A stretch of 49,610 bases of DNA, taken from the NCBI GenBank assembly GCA_041484525.1, contig JBGPHT010000045.1, forward strand, positions 1 through 49,610, given 5' to 3'. Under the pieces are notes generated by a model. It was given only the letters and a program-made list of their open reading frames with translations, was not told the origin of the DNA and searched no databases. Source of the DNA: JBGPHT01 sp041484525. GTDB taxonomy: Bacteria > Acidobacteriota > Terriglobia > Bryobacterales > Bryobacteraceae. A program made the position numbers and the translations under genes. This document shows, in pieces, positions 44,980 to 49,610 of the stretch (positions are counted from its first letter, which is position 1; every line of letters starts with the position of its first letter).

Positions 44980-46302
44980 ATGCTGACGAAAGAACAGGCA
45001 CAGAAACTCGCCGAAAAGGTGATCTCGTTTTCGACCTTCCCGGAGTGCCAGGTCAACATCGGCAACTCGGAGCAGGCGTTCATTCGCTTCGCCCTGAACG
45101 GCATCACCACTTCGGGCTTCGTGGCCCAGCAGTTCCTCTCCGTCTCGGTGACGAAGGACGCCAAGAGCGGCAACACCAACGTGGACGAGTTCGATGACGC
45201 CACGCTGCGCGACGCTGTGAAGCGCGCCGAGCGACTGGCGCTGATCCAGCCGGCCAATCCCGAAAACGTGCCGCCGCTCACGGCGCAGAAATATCCGGCA
45301 TTGGACAATTTCGCCGAAGGGACGGCGCGCGCGCGCAACCCGGTGATGATCCCGCACGTGCGCGCCATCATCGAAGCCGCCAAAGCGAAATCGCTGGTGG
45401 CCGCCGGATACTTCGAACGCACTGCGGGCATCTCCGCTCTCGCCAACAAGGCCGGCAATTTCGGTTTCGCGCGCACCACCGATTCCAATCTTGCCGCCAC
45501 CGTGCGCAACGCCGAGGGCACCAGCTCGGGATGGGCCGCCAAGCCGGCGGTGCGCATCGAGGAGATTTCGGGCGAGGAGATCGGCAAGACTGCCGTCGGC
45601 AAATGCCTGGCATGGAAGAATCCGAAGCGGCTCGATCCGGGCAAGTACACCGTGGTGCTCGAACCTACGGCGGTGGGCGACCTGGTTCCGCTGATGGCGT
45701 TCTCCATGTCGGCGCGCGGCGCCGAGCAGGGGCAAAGCTTCCACGCCAAGAAGGGTGGCGGCACGCTGGTCGGCGAAAAAATGTTCCCTGAGTCGATCAC
45801 GCTGCGCTCCGACCCCGCCAATCCGCTTTATCCCATGGTGCCGTGGGGCAACGGCGGTCTTCCGTTCGAACCCGTGCCGTGGATCGAAGGCGGAGTGGTG
45901 AAGAACCTCTTCTACGATCGGTATTGGGCCGGTAAAGCCGGCAAGAAGGCGACGCCCGCACCCGGCGCGCTGGTGCTGGACGGCGGCTCCAAATCGCTAG
46001 ACGAGTTGATCGCTTCGGTGGACCGCGGCCTGCTGGTGACGCGCTTCTGGTACATTCGCGTGGTGAACCCGCAAACGGTTCAGCTCACCGGGTTGACGCG
46101 CGACGGCCTGTTTCTGATCGAGGAGGGAAAAGTAACGTCGCCGGTGGTGAACTTCCGCTTCAACGAAAGCCCGGTCCGGTTACTGCAAAATACGATTGCG
46201 ATGGGAAAGCCGGTCCGCACCAGAGGCGGCGAAATTGGCATGATCGCGCCGCCGCTGGTGGTAAAGGATTTTCCGTTCACGAGTATTTCGGACGCCGTGT
46301 AG
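44980..46302 (+). CDS. TldE/PmbA-type subunit
   Basis: 440 aa, ribosome site GGGGGAAAGC before ATG 44980. It belongs to the TldD/PmbA family (DEFDDATLRDAVKRAERLALIQ, TKLGEK-like and PWIEGGVVKNLFYDRYW blocks) but lacks HExxxH, as in TldE. In the known system TldE forms the cavity with TldD. It has no signal peptide, so if TldD is exported, TldE must either ride with it through Tat or remain in the cytoplasm. The stop directly abuts the stop of the DUF2007 gene on the other strand. Confidence 0.88.
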   Translation: MLTKEQAQKLAEKVISFSTFPECQVNIGNSEQAFIRFALNGITTSGFVAQQFLSVSVTKDAKSGNTNVDEFDDATLRDAVKRAERLALIQPANPENVPPLTAQKYPALDNFAEGTARARNPVMIPHVRAIIEAAKAKSLVAAGYFERTAGISALANKAGNFGFARTTDSNLAATVRNAEGTSSGWAAKPAVRIEEISGEEIGKTAVGKCLAWKNPKRLDPGKYTVVLEPTAVGDLVPLMAFSMSARGAEQGQSFHAKKGGGTLVGEKMFPESITLRSDPANPLYPMVPWGNGGLPFEPVPWIEGGVVKNLFYDRYWAGKAGKKATPAPGALVLDGGSKSLDELIASVDRGLLVTRFWYIRVVNPQTVQLTGLTRDGLFLIEEGKVTSPVVNFRFNESPVRLLQNTIAMGKPVRTRGGEIGMIAPPLVVKDFPFTSISDAV

Positions 46303-46587
46303 CTACTCTTCCGAAGCCGCTTCCGCTTCGGCGGCCGCTTCCGGCCCGGCAGCCAGCGCTTCGCCGATGAGCCGTTTCGCCTCTTCGACGCGCGCCTGCG
46401 GCACCTTGACCTCGATCCCCAGGTTAGGGCACGCCGCCATGCTGCTGACGATGGTGGGAATCCCGTTGCTTTCGAGCACACCCCGGATCACGTCAGCTTC
46501 AATCTCGGAATCGACCGTCTGCGAGCTGTACAGCGTGACCATGTCGAAGTCGGGCGAAGTGTCGACTTGGCCGTCATCTTGCGCCAT
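46303..46587 (-). CDS. DUF2007-family small protein
   Basis: 94 aa. The core VTLYSSQTVDSEIEADVIRGVLESNGIPTIV and VKVPQARVEEAKRLI (given as landmarks) is the DUF2007 (putative signal-transducing) ferredoxin-like fold, in which the first strand and the helix-loop are conserved and a cysteine-like position is often present (SSMAACPNLG). The C-terminal tail is Ala/Glu-rich. Function unproven. It converges with tldE without any spacing. Confidence 0.85.
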   Translation of the reverse strand: MAQDDGQVDTSPDFDMVTLYSSQTVDSEIEADVIRGVLESNGIPTIVSSMAACPNLGIEVKVPQARVEEAKRLIGEALAAGPEAAAEAEAASEE

Positions 46588-46639
46588 ACCTCAAGGATAT
46601 CGCAGAATGTGGATGAAGACTCCCGGAGGCACACCCAGA

Positions 46640-46933
46640 ATGTCTCACCAAGGCACGAACGAGATGGAAAACACACAAGAGGGATCGAGCACGATTGCGT
46701 GGTTTCTGACCGGCGCCCTCATCGGCGCCACGGCCGCCATCCTCTATGCGCCGAAGAGCGGCAAAGATACGCGCCGCTATCTCGGCGACAAGGCGCAACA
46801 GAGCCGCGAGGCCGTCGCCGAAACCAGCAACAACATCGTCGAGGCGAGCCGTGATATGTTCGAGCGCGGACGCAAGCTGGTCGAAGACGCCGCCGAACTC
46901 TTCGAGCGCGGGCGCAAGTTAGTGAAGGGCTAA
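46640..46933 (+). CDS. YtxH-domain membrane protein
   Basis: 97 aa from ATG 46640 (GGAGG 11 bases before); ATG 46664 would give 89 aa. One membrane helix (WFLTGALIGATAAILY) is followed at once by APKSGKDTRRYL, the YtxH signature, then a helical tail with a repeated FERGRKLVEDA / FERGRKLVKG block. YtxH proteins are stress-associated in Bacillus; the mechanism is unclear. The stop TAA shares its final A with the presumed ATC start of the kinase fusion. Confidence 0.88.
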   Translation: MSHQGTNEMENTQEGSSTIAWFLTGALIGATAAILYAPKSGKDTRRYLGDKAQQSREAVAETSNNIVEASRDMFERGRKLVEDAAELFERGRKLVKG

Positions 46934-49392
46934 TCGCCATCCAACTCGGCAATTTCGACATTTCGCTGATTCGCGCCGGAGCGTATTGGTGGGACGGCGG
47001 CGCCGTCTTCGGCGTGGTTCCGCGCGCTTTGTGGTCGCGGCGCATTCCGCCCGACGACCTCAACCGCATCCCGCTCGCCTTCAACTGTTATCTCATTCGC
47101 ACCGGCGAGCACACCATTCTGATCGACACGGCCGGCGGCGACAAGATGGACGCGCGCGCCCGCGAGCGCATGAAACTCCCGCCCCAGTCTGAAGTGCTGG
47201 GCAGCACGATCGCGCGCCACGGCTTCGATCCCGAGGCTATCGACATCGTCATCAACACCCACCTGCACTGGGACCACTGCGGCGGCAATACCATCCTCGA
47301 TCGCGGCCTTGCCATCGCCGCTTTCCCCCGCGCCCGGTATTTCGCGCCGCGCGGCGAATGGGAGCACGCGCACCGCCGGCTCATCCGCGACAGCATCAGC
47401 TACATCCATTCCAATTACGACCCCCTGGTGGAATCCGGGCAGATGACTCTCACCGAGGGCGATACTGAAATCGTTCCCGGCGTCTGGATGCGCTACGCCC
47501 CCGGGCACACGCGCCACATGACCATCGTCACCGCCGAAAGCTGCGGCGAGACTTTCTGTTTCCTCTCGGACCTTGTGCCCACCGCTGCCCACCTGCAGCC
47601 CACCTGGGTCGCGGCCTTCGATCTCGATCCTCTCGAAACCATCGAGAACAAACTCTGCTGGCTGGGCCTGGCCGCCGAACAGAAATGGATATGCGCCTTC
47701 GCCCACGACATGGAGGTCGATTTCACCCCCATCGCGCCGGATGAGAAGACGCGCTTCCGCACTACCGTCGCCACTCGCCTCGCTGCGCCCGTGGCGCACG
47801 CCGACGACGATCGCTATCGCGCCCTTTTCGAAAGCTCCCCCTTCCCGCTGTGGGAAGAAGACTTCTCCGGCGCTAAGCAATATCTGGACCAGCTCCGCGC
47901 CTCAGGCGTCACCGACCTGCGCGACCACTTTGCCGAAAATACCGCCGATCTCGAAGCCTGTCTCTCCCGCGTCCGCATTCTCGACGTCAATCGTGCCGCG
48001 CGCGAATTCTACGGCGCCCACGATAAACAGGAGCTTCTCTCTGGCTTCACCCAGCTCTTCGACGAACCCGCCTACGAAATCTTCCGCGAAGAGCTGGCCA
48101 CACTGGCTGAAAACAATTCGATTTACCGTGTAGAGTTCCCTGTGCGCACATTGCGCGGCGAACAGCGGCTGGTGGACATGACCGTGTCGATCATGGATAC
48201 CTCCGCGACCGACTGGTCGCGCGTGATCGTCTCTTTCTTCGACATCACGGAGCGCACCCGCGTGGAGGATCAGGTGCTGCAGTCGCGCAAACTGGAGAGC
48301 CTCGGGCGCCTGGCCGGCGGCATCGCGCACGACTTCAACAACCTGCTCACCGTGATCAACGGTTACAGCGAATGGCTGCTGCGCGAGATGACGCCGGACA
48401 ATCCGGTGCGCGGCCCGCTGCTCGAAATCCAGAGCGCCGGCGAACGCGGGGCCGAGCTGACCCAGCAACTGTTGGCCTTCAGCCGCAAGCAGGTGGCCCA
48501 GCATCGTCCGCTCGATCTCAACGCGCTCATCCTCGAATCCCAGACCATGCTGCGCCGCGTGATTGGCGAGGATATCCGCTTTACCCTCTCGCTCGCGCCC
48601 GACCTCGGAATCGTAAAGGCCGATCGGAGCCAGATGCACCAGGTGCTCATGAACCTGGTCATTAACGGCCGCGAGGCCATGCCCGAGGGAGGCTCGCTCA
48701 CTATCGGAACGCGCAACCTCGAGCTGGGACAGGATTCCCGCGCGTTCGTTCTCCTGGAGATTCGCGATACCGGAACCGGTATGGACGAGAAGACCAAGGA
48801 GCACCTGTTCGAGCCGTTCTACACCACCAAGAGGGAGAGCAAGGGCACCGGACTCGGCCTGGCGACGGTGTTCGGTATTGTGATGCAGGCCGGCGGCCAC
48901 ATCAGTGTGTCGAGCGAGGTAGGTAAGGGTTCGAGCTTCCGCGTTTTCCTGCCGCGCATCGAGCGAGCGGCCCTGGGCGATGCGGCGAAAGCCGATCCTC
49001 ACCTCAGTTACCGCGGCTTCGGAACGGTGCTGGTGGTGGAAGACCAGGATGACGTGCGCCGGATCACCTGCCAGCTCGTGCAAGACCTGGGCTTCGACGT
49101 GCTCTCTGCCGGCGACGGACTGGAGGCTCTCGCCGTGGTCGTGACGCTACAGAAACCCATCCGCCTCCTTCTTACCGATGTCGTCATGCCGGGCATGAAC
49201 GGCCGCGAACTGGCCGAACGTCTCGGCGCCGCGCAACCCGACATGAAAATCGTCTTTATGTCAGGCTACGCGGGCGAGGTGCTGAGTAATACGGGGCTGA
49301 TCGAAAGTTCCGTCGCTTACTTGCAAAAACCTTTTACGCGGGCGTCGATTATTGAAGTGCTTCGGCGTGTGCTGGGCTCAGGCCAGGCGTAG
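46933..49392 (+). CDS. Metallo-beta-lactamase / PAS / histidine kinase / receiver fusion, apparent ATC start
   Basis: 819 aa if started at ATC 46933; the first usual start, GTG 47014, would delete the opening strand (IQLGNFDISLIRAG) of the MBL fold. Residues 1-270 form a full MBL domain with ligands HLHWDH (His110, His112, Asp114, His115), His192, Asp213 and His258, of the lactonase type. A PAS region (about 300-440) is followed by HisKA with His466 in GGIAHDFNNLL, HATPase (NLVINGREAM, GTGMDEK, GTGLGLAT) and a C-terminal receiver with Asp in LLTDVVMPGMNG and Lys in LQKPFT. It is a hybrid kinase with a hydrolase-like sensor. Cytoplasmic; no membrane segment seen. Partner unknown. Confidence 0.85.
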   Translation: MAIQLGNFDISLIRAGAYWWDGGAVFGVVPRALWSRRIPPDDLNRIPLAFNCYLIRTGEHTILIDTAGGDKMDARARERMKLPPQSEVLGSTIARHGFDPEAIDIVINTHLHWDHCGGNTILDRGLAIAAFPRARYFAPRGEWEHAHRRLIRDSISYIHSNYDPLVESGQMTLTEGDTEIVPGVWMRYAPGHTRHMTIVTAESCGETFCFLSDLVPTAAHLQPTWVAAFDLDPLETIENKLCWLGLAAEQKWICAFAHDMEVDFTPIAPDEKTRFRTTVATRLAAPVAHADDDRYRALFESSPFPLWEEDFSGAKQYLDQLRASGVTDLRDHFAENTADLEACLSRVRILDVNRAAREFYGAHDKQELLSGFTQLFDEPAYEIFREELATLAENNSIYRVEFPVRTLRGEQRLVDMTVSIMDTSATDWSRVIVSFFDITERTRVEDQVLQSRKLESLGRLAGGIAHDFNNLLTVINGYSEWLLREMTPDNPVRGPLLEIQSAGERGAELTQQLLAFSRKQVAQHRPLDLNALILESQTMLRRVIGEDIRFTLSLAPDLGIVKADRSQMHQVLMNLVINGREAMPEGGSLTIGTRNLELGQDSRAFVLLEIRDTGTGMDEKTKEHLFEPFYTTKRESKGTGLGLATVFGIVMQAGGHISVSSEVGKGSSFRVFLPRIERAALGDAAKADPHLSYRGFGTVLVVEDQDDVRRITCQLVQDLGFDVLSAGDGLEALAVVVTLQKPIRLLLTDVVMPGMNGRELAERLGAAQPDMKIVFMSGYAGEVLSNTGLIESSVAYLQKPFTRASIIEVLRRVLGSGQA

Positions 49393-49447
49393 CAGCCCCC
49401 TTCACGCCGCACGCCCTGTCTGGTAAACCTGAACTGAGGCGATTCGG

Positions 49448-49610
49448 ATGCCGAAGCCGAAATCCAGGCCCGCCCCGAGGGCGAAGAAATCCGCCGCCCG
49501 CAAGAAAGCTGCTGCGAAGAAAGCTGCTGCGAAGAAAGCTGCTGCGAAGAAAGCTGCTGCGAAGAAAGCTGCTGCGAAGAAAGCTGCTGCGAAGAAAGCT
49601 GCTGCGAAGA
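49448..49610 (+). CDS. Lysine/alanine-rich histone H1-like DNA-binding protein (partial)
   Basis: Starts at ATG 49448 (GAGG 8 bases before) and is cut by the window edge. The first residues MPKPKSRPAPRAKKSAARKK lead into repeats of KKAAA. Such tails are typical of bacterial histone H1-like (Hc1/AlgP-type) proteins that bind and condense DNA. Whether a folded domain precedes or follows cannot be seen. The coding repeats are exact at DNA level, so their number may vary. Confidence 0.8.
   Translation, partial: MPKPKSRPAPRAKKSAARKKAAAKKAAAKKAAAKKAAAKKAAAKKAAAKKAAAK
49502..49610 (+). repeat. Perfect 15-bp tandem repeat inside the H1-like gene
   Basis: Unit AAGAAAGCTGCTGCG (Lys-Lys-Ala-Ala-Ala) repeated just over seven times without a mismatch up to the window end. 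Confidence 0.95.

Noticed and set aside
43591..45744. 717-residue minus frame opposite the TldD/TldE genes
   Set aside because: It spans two intact genes antisense and has no recognisable domain; typical shadow in GC-rich DNA.
49502..49610. Tandem repeat as a CRISPR array
   Set aside because: Units are 15 bp and contiguous, without spacers, and are translated as KKAAA.

Overview
The window looks like chromosomal DNA from an Acidobacteriota member, most like the Bryobacterales / Candidatus Solibacter group. This is inferred from gene families, not from a search. The markers are an ADOP-type permease next to PadR, a von Willebrand-like protein of the acidobacterial TIGR03436 type, a CRTAC1/UnbV protein in an operon with TPR proteins, an Oar-like TonB receptor with a carboxypeptidase-regulatory domain, and a membrane regulator carrying malectin domains. 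Base composition is GC-rich and genes are densely packed on both strands. I saw no rRNA, tRNA or CRISPR array.

Layout: 1-174 is the start of an IS630-like transposase cut by the window edge. 230-8554 holds secreted proteins: a class C beta-lactamase-like hydrolase, an ankyrin/CxxCH/cyclase-repeat protein, a calcium-loop protein, then a minus-strand operon of two paralogous TPR proteins and a CRTAC1 protein. The first TPR protein ends in a deiodinase-like thioredoxin domain. 8659-13150 is a padR-ADOP-ABC ATPase-ABC permease operon. 13161-18066 is a minus-strand group (VWA-like, TPR, winged-helix/malectin regulator) divergent from a large TonB receptor (18382-21861), followed by a clear terminator and a seven-heme cytochrome. 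23146-29898 contains small proteins (including a Flp pilin), an MBL hydrolase, uvrC with a palindromic insertion just after its stop, a TPR protein and a lone receiver protein. rpmB is at 29965. A heavily decayed di-haem peroxidase gene (30220-31134) lies beside a GAF-AAA-Fis regulator (31334-32857).

35740-41958 is the metabolic centre: a Tat-exported bicupin oxalate decarboxylase is followed after 1 bp by a complete selenocysteine formate dehydrogenase-N type complex (alpha with in-frame UGA at 37463, beta, gamma) and FdhE. Junctions are 1-bp gaps or overlaps. The parsimonious reading is a periplasmic route oxalate -> formate + CO2 -> CO2 + electrons to the quinone pool.

43399-46302 holds a TldD/TldE-type pair in which TldD carries a Tat signal. 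46640-49392 holds a YtxH protein and an unusual fusion of a complete metallo-beta-lactamase domain to a PAS-histidine kinase-receiver protein. The fusion apparently starts at a non-standard ATC overlapping the YtxH stop codon. The window ends inside a lysine/alanine-rich histone H1-like gene made of perfect 15-bp repeats.
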